A stretch of 64,000 nt of DNA from Halopseudomonas maritima (GTDB lineage Bacteria; Pseudomonadota; Gammaproteobacteria; Pseudomonadales; Pseudomonadaceae). The stretch is from positions 3,096,001 to 3,160,000 of the forward strand of contig NZ_CP079801.1 in assembly GCF_021545785.1 (NCBI RefSeq), in the 5' to 3' direction. Position numbers and translations under genes: made by a program. The notes under the pieces were generated by a model. That model was given only the letters and a program-made list of their open reading frames with translations, was not told where the DNA came from and did no database searches. Shown here piece by piece: positions 25,945 through 34,412 of this stretch. Within the stretch, counting starts at the first letter, position 1, and every line of letters begins with the position of its first letter.

Positions 25945-26137
25945 CGGCATAACCTTCCGTGGAGTGTCAACTCTTGTGTATAGCACTCCCAAGTCGGCCT
26001 TGCCACCGCGCCTGGTCGCCGAGTGCGACCAAAGCACACTGCCGGTTGTCATCTTGCTGTGTTACCTATGACCTGGATCAGCACCTTCACCGAACCCAAA
26101 ACCCATACTCTGTGCTGCCGATTCAAGGATGTCCGTC

Positions 26138-27400
26138 ATGAGCTCTGTTATTGCCCGCGTGTCCCGTTGCCTGCTGCCTTCTTTACTGTTGTGCTGGAGC
26201 AATTTTGCCTTCGCTGCCGAGCCTATCGCCCTTGGCCTGAACCTGCCGCGCACCGGGCAATATGCGCAGGAGGGGCTGATGCAGATGCGTGGGGCGCTGT
26301 TGGCGGTGGACCAGATCAATCAGGCGGGCGGCGTGCTGGGACGGCCATTGACGTTGCTGGAGCGGGATTCGGCGTCTAACCCTGAGCGGGCGCGACGTAA
26401 CGTCGACGAGCTGGCAGACGACGGGGCGCGGATGCTGTTTGGTGGTGCCTCCAGTGCGGTAGCCATTGCGGCCGGGCAGCGCGCTCGCGAGCGTGGTCTG
26501 CTGTACTTCGGCACGCTGACCTACTCCAACGACACCACCGGCGCAGCCGGGCATCGCTACATGTTCCGCGAGAGCTACAACGCCTGGATGGCGGCGCGGG
26601 TGCTGTCGGCCCAATTGCAGGAGCAGTTTGCCGGCAAGCGTTACTACTACGTGACCGCTGACTACACCTGGGGGCATAGCACTGAGCAATCGATGCGCCA
26701 CTTTACCGACACTGCGTCTGCCGAGACCCATGGCGCGACCCTGGTGCCCTTTCCGAATGCGTCGCTACGTGAGCTACGCGAGGCGCTGCAAAAAGCTAAG
26801 GAAGCCGAGCCGGAGGTGTTGGTGCTGGTACTGTTTGGTGAGCAGATGGTCAAGGCAATGGGCATTGCCCGGCAGCTTGGCCTTGAGAATGTGCAGATTG
26901 TGGTGCCCAACCTCACCCTGAGTATGGTCGAGCAGGCCGGCCCGGCGGTAATGGCCGGTGTGATGGGCGCGGTGCCTTGGGCCTGGAATGTGCCGCAGCA
27001 GTTTGACTATCCGCGTGGTGAGGCCTTTGTCAGTGAGTTTGTTGAGCGCTACGAAACCTACCCCTCCAGCTCGGCAGCCTCGGCTTACAGCATTGTTTAT
27101 CAGTGGGCGGATGCGGTGAGCCGTGCGGGCTCGCTGGACAGCGAGACGCTGATTCGCGCACTGGAAGGGCATAGTTACCAGCTGCTGAAAGACGCCCAGA
27201 CCTGGCGAGCCTTTGATCACCAGAACCTGCAGACGGTGTACGCCGTGCGCATCAAGCCGCGTACTGAGGTGATGGCTGACCCGCTGCGACAGGACTATTT
27301 CGAGATCCTGGGCTCGCTGTCGGGCGAGCAGGCTGCGCAGACCCTGGAGCAATGGCAGCAGGTACGCCGTGAGGCCGGGCAGCCGCAGAGCCTGCAGTAG
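26138..27400 (+). CDS. Type I periplasmic binding protein (branched-chain amino acid family)
   Basis: A 420-residue exported protein. The signal peptide ends FAFAAEP at about residue 27. The mature part is a Peripla_BP_6 fold, starting IALGLNLPRTGQYAQEGLMQMRGALLAVDQINQAGGV, with LLFGGASSAVAIAAGQ and YYYVTADYTWGHS further on. I chose the ATG at 26138, which has AAGGA at a proper distance; the ATG at 26129 directly abuts that site. No permease or ATPase gene is adjacent, so this is an orphan receptor. It could serve the livKHMGF transporter at 50-55 kb or a sensor. Confidence 0.88.
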   Translation: MSSVIARVSRCLLPSLLLCWSNFAFAAEPIALGLNLPRTGQYAQEGLMQMRGALLAVDQINQAGGVLGRPLTLLERDSASNPERARRNVDELADDGARMLFGGASSAVAIAAGQRARERGLLYFGTLTYSNDTTGAAGHRYMFRESYNAWMAARVLSAQLQEQFAGKRYYYVTADYTWGHSTEQSMRHFTDTASAETHGATLVPFPNASLRELREALQKAKEAEPEVLVLVLFGEQMVKAMGIARQLGLENVQIVVPNLTLSMVEQAGPAVMAGVMGAVPWAWNVPQQFDYPRGEAFVSEFVERYETYPSSSAASAYSIVYQWADAVSRAGSLDSETLIRALEGHSYQLLKDAQTWRAFDHQNLQTVYAVRIKPRTEVMADPLRQDYFEILGSLSGEQAAQTLEQWQQVRREAGQPQSLQ

Positions 27401-27448
27401 GGCTGGCGCCTTGCAGGCTGCAATCGACCATCAAGCCTAGCGGCGGGC

Positions 27449-28468
27449 CTAGAAACCCTGCGCCGCCAGCAGTGCGGCGACCTGCTCAAGGGCGGGGATA
27501 TCCTGCACGTCGGTCTCCAGCCAGGGCAGCTGCGGGCGCGGCAGTGCGGCAAAGGAGGCTTCGATCTGTTGCAGGTACTGGGCCTCCTGGTCACGACGGC
27601 GCTGCAAAAAGGCGCCATCGGCTTCGGCCGGAATGACGCGGTTTACCAAGGTGGCGACCACCGGGATACCCGCGTTACTGAGCGCCATGACTGCGCGTTC
27701 GGTTTCCAGAATGGGCAGGCGCTCCGGTGTAAGCACGAACATGAAGCCGCTCAGCGCCGGGTCTTCCAGCTGGCGCCGGGCCTGGTGAAACAGGCGGCGG
27801 CGGGTGCGCAGGGTGTCGGCCACATCGCGGCTGCGTTTGTCCAGCCCGCTGAGTTGGTCTTCGTTGGGGTCGGACAGCGGGTTTGCCAGGTCGCGTCCGC
27901 TGCGCGGTGTCAGGTGCTGCAGAACCTTGCTCAGCTCGGCGGATTTGCGGTTGTGGCTGAGCAGGCCGTCGGTCCAGGCGGCCATGGCCTCGGGGAGTGT
28001 CAGCAGGCGCAGGGTGTGGCCGGTGGGCGCAGTGTCGAAGATGATCAGATCGTAGGCGTCTGGAGGGGCGGTTACCAGCCGGGCGATGCGCTCCAGCAGG
28101 GCCGCCTCCTGGGTGCCGGGTGAGTGACGGGTCAGCTGCATCTGCCGGGTTAGCTCTTTGAGCATGTCGGGTGACGCCAGTTTGCGCATCTGCTCGGTAA
28201 CCCTGGCCAGATGGGCGTCGACTTCGGCGTCCGGGTCGATTTCCATGGCGTCGAGGTTGGGTAAAAGGCGGCGCGGGCTGTCATCCAGACTACGTGCAAA
28301 GACGTCGCCCAGGCTGTGAGCAGGGTCTGTGGATACCACCAGGCAGCGCTTGCCGCGCTGGGCGGCCAGTACGGCGAGGGCAGCTGAGACAGTGGTCTTG
28401 CCGACACCGCCCTTGCCGCCGACCCAGATCAGGCGGCGTTCCAGCAGGTTGGAAAGGTTGGATGAAAT
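27449..28468 (-). CDS. ArsA/Get3-like ATPase (probable ATT start)
   Basis: Deviant-Walker ATPase of the ArsA/Get3 group with a single ATPase domain of about 339 residues. The P-loop GGKGGVGKTT is at residues 17-26, switch I STDPAHSLGDVF follows, and switch II is DTAPTGHTLRLLTLPE. The P-loop codons have no ATG, GTG or TTG upstream. An ATT at 28468 lies 7 bases after AGGAG (28476-28480), which overlaps the end of the preceding gene, so I infer an ATT start; a GTG inside (28339) would remove the P-loop. Only one cysteine is present, so the metal-binding cysteines of arsenite ArsA are missing and no arsB is nearby. Last gene of the cstA operon. Confidence 0.85.
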   Translation of the reverse strand: MSSNLSNLLERRLIWVGGKGGVGKTTVSAALAVLAAQRGKRCLVVSTDPAHSLGDVFARSLDDSPRRLLPNLDAMEIDPDAEVDAHLARVTEQMRKLASPDMLKELTRQMQLTRHSPGTQEAALLERIARLVTAPPDAYDLIIFDTAPTGHTLRLLTLPEAMAAWTDGLLSHNRKSAELSKVLQHLTPRSGRDLANPLSDPNEDQLSGLDKRSRDVADTLRTRRRLFHQARRQLEDPALSGFMFVLTPERLPILETERAVMALSNAGIPVVATLVNRVIPAEADGAFLQRRRDQEAQYLQQIEASFAALPRPQLPWLETDVQDIPALEQVAALLAAQGF

Positions 28469-28482
28469 AACGTGTCTCCTGA

Positions 28483-28764
28483 TCAGCAGCAGCGGAAATG
28501 GTCCAGCGGCGAGTGTTCCATGCCCATGCGGCGGTGCCAGTCGTGGAAGCGCTCCAGCAACAACGGCTGCAGCTCCAGCGTGTAGTAGGACGCGGGGTTG
28601 GGCACGCCCATCATTTCGCTAAACACCAGCAGCATGAACAGGTCATCGTGGTCCCGGCGACTGCGGGCAATGGCGCCGCGGTAGCGCGCGCTGTAGCTCT
28701 CTTCAAGAAAGAAACGGGCCTGGCTAAGCCAGGCCCGCCAGTTGTCACCGCGTTCAGCTGGCAT
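28483..28764 (-). CDS. cory-CC-star family protein
   Basis: A 93-residue protein (MPAERGDNWRAWLSQARFFL...) whose only two cysteines are its last two residues (DHFRCC, then stop), the hallmark of the family named cory-CC-star. It has a conserved-looking core RYRGAIARSRRDHDDLFMLLVFSEMMGVPNP and no signal peptide. The start at 28764 overlaps the cstA stop by 11 bases, and the Get3-like ATPase follows about 15 bases after its stop, so the three genes form one operon. The function is unknown. A C-terminal Cys pair could bind metal or form a disulfide. Confidence 0.85.
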   Translation of the reverse strand: MPAERGDNWRAWLSQARFFLEESYSARYRGAIARSRRDHDDLFMLLVFSEMMGVPNPASYYTLELQPLLLERFHDWHRRMGMEHSPLDHFRCC

Positions 28765-30439
28765 CGGATTGTTCGGCCGCCGCCAGTGCACGGTGGCGTT
28801 TCAGTGCTGCGGCGCACTCCAGCGCCACCAGAATGGCGGCCACCAGCACCACGATATCCAGCCCCAGCAGGAAGTAGTTCTCCTGTTCAAAGAAGGTCTT
28901 GAGCTGCAGCACCAGGGCCAGCACGGTCATGATCAGCAGGAAGCACAGCGGCAGCAGGGTGTACCACATGGGGCGGCGCATGTGCACCAGCATCACAGTG
29001 ATCACCAGCAGGGTCAGACCGGCCAGCAGCTGATTGGTGGTGCCGAACAGTGGCCAGATGATCATGCCGCCCGAGCCGTCTGCACCGCCCGCGCCAAAGG
29101 CGAGCAACAGACAGGAGCCGATGGCCAGGAGGGTCGCCGGCAGCGGCTTTTTCATCCACTGCTGGTTATAGATTTCACCCCACTCCTGGAAAATGTAGCG
29201 TTGCAGGCGCAGACCAGTATCCATGGTCGTGCCGGCAAACAGCGCTGCCATCACGGTCAGCAGGGTTGCAGCGGTTACTTCCGGCAGGCCCAGGCCGTTG
29301 TGGATGACATAAGCGCCGCCCTGCACGAAAGCCGTCACGCCGCCTTGGCCAAAGGCCGAGTACATGGCTTTCCAGTCAGTCAGGCTGGCAAAGCCGGCGC
29401 AGGCCACGAGAATGGCCGCCAGTGACAGGCAGCCTTCACCGATGGCGCCAAAGTAACCGACAAAGCGCGCATCGGTTTCCTTGTTCAGCTGCTTGGAAGT
29501 GGTGCCTGAGGCGACCAGGCCGTGGAAACCGGAAATGGCCCCGCAGGCAATGGTCACGAACAGCAAGGGCAACAGCGACGGGGTGCCGGCGGGCACATCG
29601 TTGTTGATCATGGGGGCCACCAGCACCGGGTTGAGCAGGGCGATGGCGCCATAGAGGATCAGCAGCCCTACAAACAGTTGCAGGCCGTTGATGTAGTCAC
29701 GCGGTTGCAGCAGCATCCACACCGGCAGGACAGAGGCGATACCGGCATACAGGAACAGCAGCAGAATCCACACGGCGTTGCCGGACATGCCGGCTACCTC
29801 GGCCGGCATCTGGATCGGCACGCTTGGGCCGGCCCAGATCAGCGCATACAGCGCGACTACGCCAATAACCGATACCACCGGCAGGCTGATGATGCGGCGA
29901 TAAATCAGCTGACCGACGATCAGCGCGACGACGATGGCGCCCCACACCGGCAGTACCGCAGTGGGGAAGTTCATCATCAGCTTGGCGATCACCACGGCGA
30001 ACACCGCGTTGACCATCAGCAACACCAGGAAGATCACGATCATGAAGATGCTGCGCGCGCGCTTGCCGACCACATCGCCGGTCAGTGAGCCGACCGATTT
30101 GGCCTTGTTGCGCACACTCGCCCAGATCGCGCCCATGTCGTGCACGCCAGCGAAAAAGATAGTGCCCATGACCACCCAGAGGAAGGCGGGCAGCCAGCCC
30201 CAGATCACGGCAATGGCGGGGCCAACGATGGGCGCGGCGCCGGCGACAGAGGTGAAGTGGTGCCCCCAGAGCACAAAGCGGTTGGTCGGGACAAAGTCGA
30301 TGCCATCCTCAAACTCGTGCGCCGGCGTGCGGAAGTCCGGGTCGAGTCGATAAATGTGTTTGGCAATGAAACGCGAGTAAACGAGGTACCCGAGGGACAT
30401 CATGACCAGCCCGATCAGCAGAAGGATCGCTGCGCTCAT
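28754..30439 (-). CDS. cstA: Carbon starvation protein A family transporter
   Basis: Inner-membrane transporter of the CstA family (peptide or pyruvate uptake in E. coli homologues). The 561-residue product is shorter than E. coli CstA (701) and resembles the short form. Family segments include AGAAPIVGPAIAVIWGWLPA near residue 65, VHDMGAIWASVRNKAKS and GFHGLVASGTTSKQLNKETDA. About 15 membrane helices are expected. The ATG at 30439 has AGGAG upstream; the upstream in-frame extension crosses a palindrome and is rejected. First gene of the cstA, CC-star, ATPase operon. Confidence 0.94.
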   Translation of the reverse strand: MSAAILLLIGLVMMSLGYLVYSRFIAKHIYRLDPDFRTPAHEFEDGIDFVPTNRFVLWGHHFTSVAGAAPIVGPAIAVIWGWLPAFLWVVMGTIFFAGVHDMGAIWASVRNKAKSVGSLTGDVVGKRARSIFMIVIFLVLLMVNAVFAVVIAKLMMNFPTAVLPVWGAIVVALIVGQLIYRRIISLPVVSVIGVVALYALIWAGPSVPIQMPAEVAGMSGNAVWILLLFLYAGIASVLPVWMLLQPRDYINGLQLFVGLLILYGAIALLNPVLVAPMINNDVPAGTPSLLPLLFVTIACGAISGFHGLVASGTTSKQLNKETDARFVGYFGAIGEGCLSLAAILVACAGFASLTDWKAMYSAFGQGGVTAFVQGGAYVIHNGLGLPEVTAATLLTVMAALFAGTTMDTGLRLQRYIFQEWGEIYNQQWMKKPLPATLLAIGSCLLLAFGAGGADGSGGMIIWPLFGTTNQLLAGLTLLVITVMLVHMRRPMWYTLLPLCFLLIMTVLALVLQLKTFFEQENYFLLGLDIVVLVAAILVALECAAALKRHRALAAAEQSDAS

Positions 30440-30472
30440 GGGGTGAGGCTCCTGTACGGTTGGATCTTGTTT

Positions 30473-30507
30473 TAAGCGCTTTGCCTTTGTCTCAGGCAAA
30501 GCGCTTA
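30473..30507. promoter_or_regulatory. 14-bp perfect palindrome upstream of cstA
   Basis: TAAGCGCTTTGCCT (30473-30486) and AGGCAAAGCGCTTA (30494-30507) are separated by 7 bases, 34 bases upstream of the cstA start. Each arm contains the smaller palindrome AGCGCT, so the site could hold two dimers. A -10-like TATAGT lies just upstream on the minus strand (30510-30515), which would place the palindrome at the transcription start. There is no T run on either strand, so an operator or leader hairpin is more likely than a terminator. Confidence 0.75.
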
Positions 30508-30570
30508 CTACTATAGTTCAGTGCGCCAGCAAGCGTGCTACGACTTATGTCTAGGGTGGGCGTGGGGCCT

Positions 30571-31164
30571 TCAGCGACTGGCGAGCCACAAACCGCATCC
30601 GATCATCAAACCGCCGCCCAGTTTACGCGCACCGGGCCGACCCAGCGGCCGGGAAAGGCGGCTACCGAGCACGGCGTACAGCCCCTTGACCAGCAACAGC
30701 GCGACAGCAGTGGTGCCCAGTACCTGCAGACATAGCAGCGGCGACAGTGGGGCGGTGACAAATAATGGAAAGAAGCTGGCATAAAACACCAGCGCTTTGA
30801 TATCGCTCAGGGTCAACATTAGCCCGGCCAGCAGGCTGGCACCCCAGTTGCCTGCAGCGTTAGGTATTGGGCGGGTTGTCGGCTGCCTGTGCCAGAGCGT
30901 CCAGCCAAACCAGATCAGATAGGCCGCCGCCAGCCAGCGCAGCAGCTGGAACAGGGAGCCAAGGCTCTCCATTGCTGCCTGCCAGCCGGCCAGTGCCAGT
31001 GCGGCTAGCAGCAGGTCTGCGAGGGTAATTCCCGCTGCGGCAGCCAGGCCGTGGCTGATACCCCGCTCGGCGCTGCGAATCACCACCAAGGCAACGCTGC
31101 TGCTGGGTAGCATCGCGAGGGCAACCAGGGCCAGAAACAGTGACAGCCAGGCTGCAAGGCTCAT
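30571..31164 (-). CDS. LysE/RhtB family exporter
   Basis: A 197-residue inner-membrane protein with six helices. It has the LysE-type N-terminal pattern (LALVALAMLPSSSVALVVIRSAERGISHGLAAAAGITLADL) and the central segment MLTLSDIKALVFYASFFPLF. The family exports amino acids and related metabolites; the substrate cannot be told. It shares one base with the DUF1272 stop (TGATG), so the two are coupled. Confidence 0.9.
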   Translation of the reverse strand: MSLAAWLSLFLALVALAMLPSSSVALVVIRSAERGISHGLAAAAGITLADLLLAALALAGWQAAMESLGSLFQLLRWLAAAYLIWFGWTLWHRQPTTRPIPNAAGNWGASLLAGLMLTLSDIKALVFYASFFPLFVTAPLSPLLCLQVLGTTAVALLLVKGLYAVLGSRLSRPLGRPGARKLGGGLMIGCGLWLASR

Positions 31165-31400
31165 CAGCGGTCATGCACCTTGCGTACGCGCTCGCTACTG
31201 GCAGGATAGCGCTGCAGCAGTGACGTGGGTCGAATAGGGCGGGTGACAAGATCTCCGCCGCAGTTGGGGCAGCGGCCGGCGAAGCGTTGCTGGGCGCAGT
31301 CGCGGCAGAAGGTGCATTCAAAGCTGCAGATCATGGCGTTGCCGGCATCGGCCGGCAGGTCCGTGTCGCAGCACTCACAGTTGGGGCGTAATTGCAGCAT
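31164..31400 (-). CDS. DUF1272 cysteine-rich protein
   Basis: A 78-residue zinc-ribbon-like protein with paired cysteine motifs CECCDTDLP, CSFECTFCRDCAQ and CPNCGGDLV, the pattern of DUF1272. It probably binds one or two zinc ions. The function is unknown. It immediately precedes the LysE-type exporter, a pairing that I believe recurs in Pseudomonas. Confidence 0.9.
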   Translation of the reverse strand: MLQLRPNCECCDTDLPADAGNAMICSFECTFCRDCAQQRFAGRCPNCGGDLVTRPIRPTSLLQRYPASSERVRKVHDR

Positions 31401-31514
31401 GGCGAATTCTGAGGGTGGAGTTATTCGTTGTTATAGCAGCGGCTGATGCGCGGTGAAAGTTGCCTGGCAAGGGTATACGCTGACGGCTGACTTCTTACAG
31501 ATGCGAGCAAGCCC

Positions 31515-32165
31515 ATGCCAAGCCTGACCATTGATATCATTTCCGACATCGCCTGCCCTTGGTGCGCCATCGGCTATGCCCGCCTGGAACAGGCACTGAC
31601 CGCGCTAGAGGGTGAGATTGAAGGGCGCGTTGAGTGGCATGCCTTTGAGCTCAACCCGGACCCGAATCAGCGACCCATGCCGATCGTCGAGGCGCTGTCG
31701 CGCAAATACGGCCGCACGGAAGCCGAGATGCGGGCGGCGCAGGACAACATGATCCGTATCGCCACCGACCTGGGGCTGAACTTTACCCACATGCAGGAAC
31801 GCAGCACCGCCAACACTTTTGATGGCCACCGGCTGGTCAAGTGGGCGGCCGAGCACGGCCGGCAGACGGCGATGAAGCAGGCGCTGTTCGATGCCTACTT
31901 TGGTGAAGCCAAGAACGTCAGCGATAAAGACGTCTTGCTGGAGGCGGTGGGCGCGGCCGGGTTGGATACGGCGGAGGCTGAGCAGGTGCTGGACAGTGAC
32001 CGCTTTGCCGATATCGTGCGCGCCGATGAGGCAAAGTGGCAGCAAGCCGGTATCTCGTCGGTGCCGGCTTTTGTGATTAATGGCCGCTATCTGATCTCGG
32101 GTGCGCAGGAGCCGGACTATCTTGTGCAGGCCTTGCGCGAGGTGGCGAGCGAGTCTGCGGGCTAG
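31515..32165 (+). CDS. DsbA family oxidoreductase (FrnE-like)
   Basis: A 216-residue thioredoxin-fold protein of the FrnE type. The redox motif CPWC lies at residues 14-17 in IISDIACPWCAIGYARLEQA. A helical insertion follows, and the cis-proline loop is ISSVPAFVINGRYLISGAQ near residue 183. There is no signal peptide, so it acts in the cytoplasm, unlike true DsbA. Its role is probably thiol chemistry or an isomerase-type reaction with a thiol cofactor. Confidence 0.92.
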   Translation: MPSLTIDIISDIACPWCAIGYARLEQALTALEGEIEGRVEWHAFELNPDPNQRPMPIVEALSRKYGRTEAEMRAAQDNMIRIATDLGLNFTHMQERSTANTFDGHRLVKWAAEHGRQTAMKQALFDAYFGEAKNVSDKDVLLEAVGAAGLDTAEAEQVLDSDRFADIVRADEAKWQQAGISSVPAFVINGRYLISGAQEPDYLVQALREVASESAG

Positions 32166-32228
32166 TGCAGTCATTTTGCAATCTTGTGACAGCATACTGA
32201 CTGGCATCTACGCTCGGATAGTGACTTC

Positions 32229-33560
32229 ATGACCCACGAGAATCCAGCCCCGGCCAGCCTGCGCTCGGCGTTTGCGTTCTGGCTCAAGCTCGGTTTTATC
32301 AGTTTTGGCGGCCCGGCTGGGCAGATTGCCTTGATGCACGAGGAGCTGGTGAGCCGGCGGCGTTGGCTGTCGGAGCGGCGGTTTTTGCATGCGCTGAACT
32401 ATTGCATGCTGCTGCCCGGCCCGGAGGCGCAGCAACTGGCGACTTACCTGGGTTGGCTGTTGCACCGCACCTGGGGCGGCGTGGTGGCAGGGCTGCTGTT
32501 TATTCTGCCTTCGTTGGGTTTGTTGATATTGCTGGCGTGGGTCTATCTGGTGTTCGGTCAGGTGCCCTGGGTGGCTGGTCTGTTCTATGCGATCAAGCCG
32601 GCGGTCGTGGTGATTGTGTTCCAGGCCGCCTGGCGCATTGGCGGCCGGGTGCTGCGTAACCGCTGGCTCTGGTTGATTGCCGCTGCGGCCTTTGTGGCCA
32701 TATTCGCGTTGCGGCTACCATTTCCTCTGATCGTGCTGGGCGCTGCACTGGCCGGAGCGCTGGGCGCGCGTTGGCGGCCCGCAGCTTTTAGCGCCGGTGG
32801 CGGTGACTCGGTATCCGCATCTGCTGCGCCGGCGCTGATTGATGACCACACTCCGACCCCTGAACACGCGCGCTTTAGCCGTATGCGGTTGCTGCGATTG
32901 CTGTTGGTGGGGGCGCTGCTCTGGTGTCTGCCAATGTTGGTTTTGACGGCAAGCGTAGGTTGGGACGGCACCCTGACTCAGATGGCCTGGTTCTTCACCA
33001 AGGCGGCGCTGCTGACCTTTGGTGGTGCCTACGCGGTGCTGCCCTACGTGTACCAGGGCGCGGTGGTGCAGTTCGGCTGGCTTTCTCCACTGCAGATGAT
33101 CGATGGCCTGGCGTTGGGCGAGAGTACGCCGGGGCCGTTGATTATGGTCGTAGCCTTTGTGGCCTTTGTCGGTGGCTATCTGGGACAGGTACTGGGGCCA
33201 GATCAACTGCTGGCCGGCGGCGCGCTGGCGGCACTACTGGTGTGCTGGTTTACCTTTCTGCCGTCCTTTGTGTTTGTGCTGGGCGGTGCGCCGTTGATTG
33301 AGGCAACCCGCGGTGAGCTGGGCTTTAGCGCGCCTTTAACAGCGGTCAGTGCAGCCGTGGTGGGGGTGATTCTGAATCTGGCGTTGTTCTTTGCCTGGCA
33401 CGTTTTCATGCCCCAGGGCGTGGGCCCTGACTGGTTGGCTTTGGGCATTGCCGTGGTGGCGGCGACCTTGGTGTTCTGGCGCGGCTGGACGGCCCTGCAG
33501 ACCCTGCTGCTGTGTGGCGCAGCAGGTCTGCTGTTGGGCGTCGTCGGCTGGCTGCCCTGA
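32229..33560 (+). CDS. chrA: Chromate transporter (long-chain ChrA)
   Basis: A 443-residue inner-membrane protein of the CHR family with both homologous halves fused. The N-half begins with AFWLKLGFISFGGPAGQIALMHEE and LNYCMLLPGPEAQQLATYLGW. The C-half has the corresponding FFTKAALLTFGGAYAVLPYVYQ and LALGESTPGPLIMVVAFVAFVGG. Experimentally studied members export chromate; other oxyanion roles are possible. It is a monocistronic gene convergent with yhhQ. Confidence 0.93.
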   Translation: MTHENPAPASLRSAFAFWLKLGFISFGGPAGQIALMHEELVSRRRWLSERRFLHALNYCMLLPGPEAQQLATYLGWLLHRTWGGVVAGLLFILPSLGLLILLAWVYLVFGQVPWVAGLFYAIKPAVVVIVFQAAWRIGGRVLRNRWLWLIAAAAFVAIFALRLPFPLIVLGAALAGALGARWRPAAFSAGGGDSVSASAAPALIDDHTPTPEHARFSRMRLLRLLLVGALLWCLPMLVLTASVGWDGTLTQMAWFFTKAALLTFGGAYAVLPYVYQGAVVQFGWLSPLQMIDGLALGESTPGPLIMVVAFVAFVGGYLGQVLGPDQLLAGGALAALLVCWFTFLPSFVFVLGGAPLIEATRGELGFSAPLTAVSAAVVGVILNLALFFAWHVFMPQGVGPDWLALGIAVVAATLVFWRGWTALQTLLLCGAAGLLLGVVGWLP

Positions 33561-33578
33561 GTCTCTGGCAGGTCTGGT

Positions 33579-34235
33579 TCAGGCCGCGCTGGGGGCCGCC
33601 GGGCCGCCGAGGCGGTTGAGCAGGCTGCGCAGCAGCACACCGTACAGCGGCAGGAACAGCAACAGGCTGATGATCAGCTTGATGACGTAATCCACGGTGG
33701 CAATCTCAACCCAATGCTCGGCCATGAAGGGGTTGCTGCTGTGCCAGAAGGCCACTGAGAAAAACGCGAAGGTGTCGGCCAGGTTGCCGAGCACGGTCGA
33801 CAGGCTCGGCGCAATCCACCAGGCTTTGATGCGGCGCAGACGATCAAACACCTGGATATCCAGCAGTTGGCCCAGTACATAGGCTACGAAGCTGGCCAGC
33901 GAGATGCGCAGCACAAACTCGTTGAACGACAGCAGTGCGTCGATGCCCCGGTAGCTGCCTTCCTGAAATACCACCGACACGACGTAGGAAGCCACCAGCG
34001 CCGGCAGCATGACGCGCGCGATGACGCGGCGAGCGGCCTGTTTGCCGAGCAGGCGAACGGTCAGGTCGGTAGCCAGGAAAATGAACGGAAAGCTGAAGGC
34101 GCCCCATGTGGTGTGGTAGCCGAACAGGGTGATCGGCAACTGCACCAGATAGTTGCTGGCGATGATGATAGCGATGTGAAAACTGATCAGCAGTGCAAGC
34201 GCGCGGCGCTGCATGCCGGACGTAAGTGCGGTCAT
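33579..34235 (-). CDS. yhhQ: Queuosine precursor transporter YhhQ
   Basis: Member of the VUT/ECF family that imports 7-cyano- or 7-aminomethyl-7-deazaguanine for queuosine synthesis. The 218-residue product has six membrane helices and family segments IIIASNYLVQLP, TWGAFSFPFIFLATDLTVRLLGK and SLSTVLGNLADTFAFFSVAF. The 177-base region upstream contains three hairpins and may regulate expression. Confidence 0.92.
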   Translation of the reverse strand: MTALTSGMQRRALALLISFHIAIIIASNYLVQLPITLFGYHTTWGAFSFPFIFLATDLTVRLLGKQAARRVIARVMLPALVASYVVSVVFQEGSYRGIDALLSFNEFVLRISLASFVAYVLGQLLDIQVFDRLRRIKAWWIAPSLSTVLGNLADTFAFFSVAFWHSSNPFMAEHWVEIATVDYVIKLIISLLLFLPLYGVLLRSLLNRLGGPAAPSAA

Positions 34236-34255
34236 GGTCTGTCCTTTTTACGATT

Positions 34256-34319
34256 CGGACCGGTTGGTCCGCCGTTTTGTCAAATGGGGTGAGGGAACCC
34301 ATGTCGTTCGGTATGAACG
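34256..34319 (-). promoter_or_regulatory. Structured leader of yhhQ (three hairpins)
   Basis: Three perfect hairpins lie in the yhhQ leader: CGGACC/GGTCCG (34256-34271, loop GGTT), ATGGG/CCCAT (34284-34302) and CGTTC/GAACG (34305-34319). The first lies 20 bases before the start. None of the known preQ1 riboswitch signatures was recognised, so the function is open. Confidence 0.4.
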
Positions 34320-34412
34320 GCGCGCAATTCTACCGATATTGCGGCAATTGACCAGTGAATTTGCGTGCTTCCGACTGGCGGGCCCAAGGCGGGCTCGCCG
34401 CTCGGTAGGCGA

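Noticed and set aside
27449..28468. Arsenite efflux ATPase
   Set aside because: Only one cysteine in the protein, and no arsB, arsC or arsR genes in the neighbourhood.
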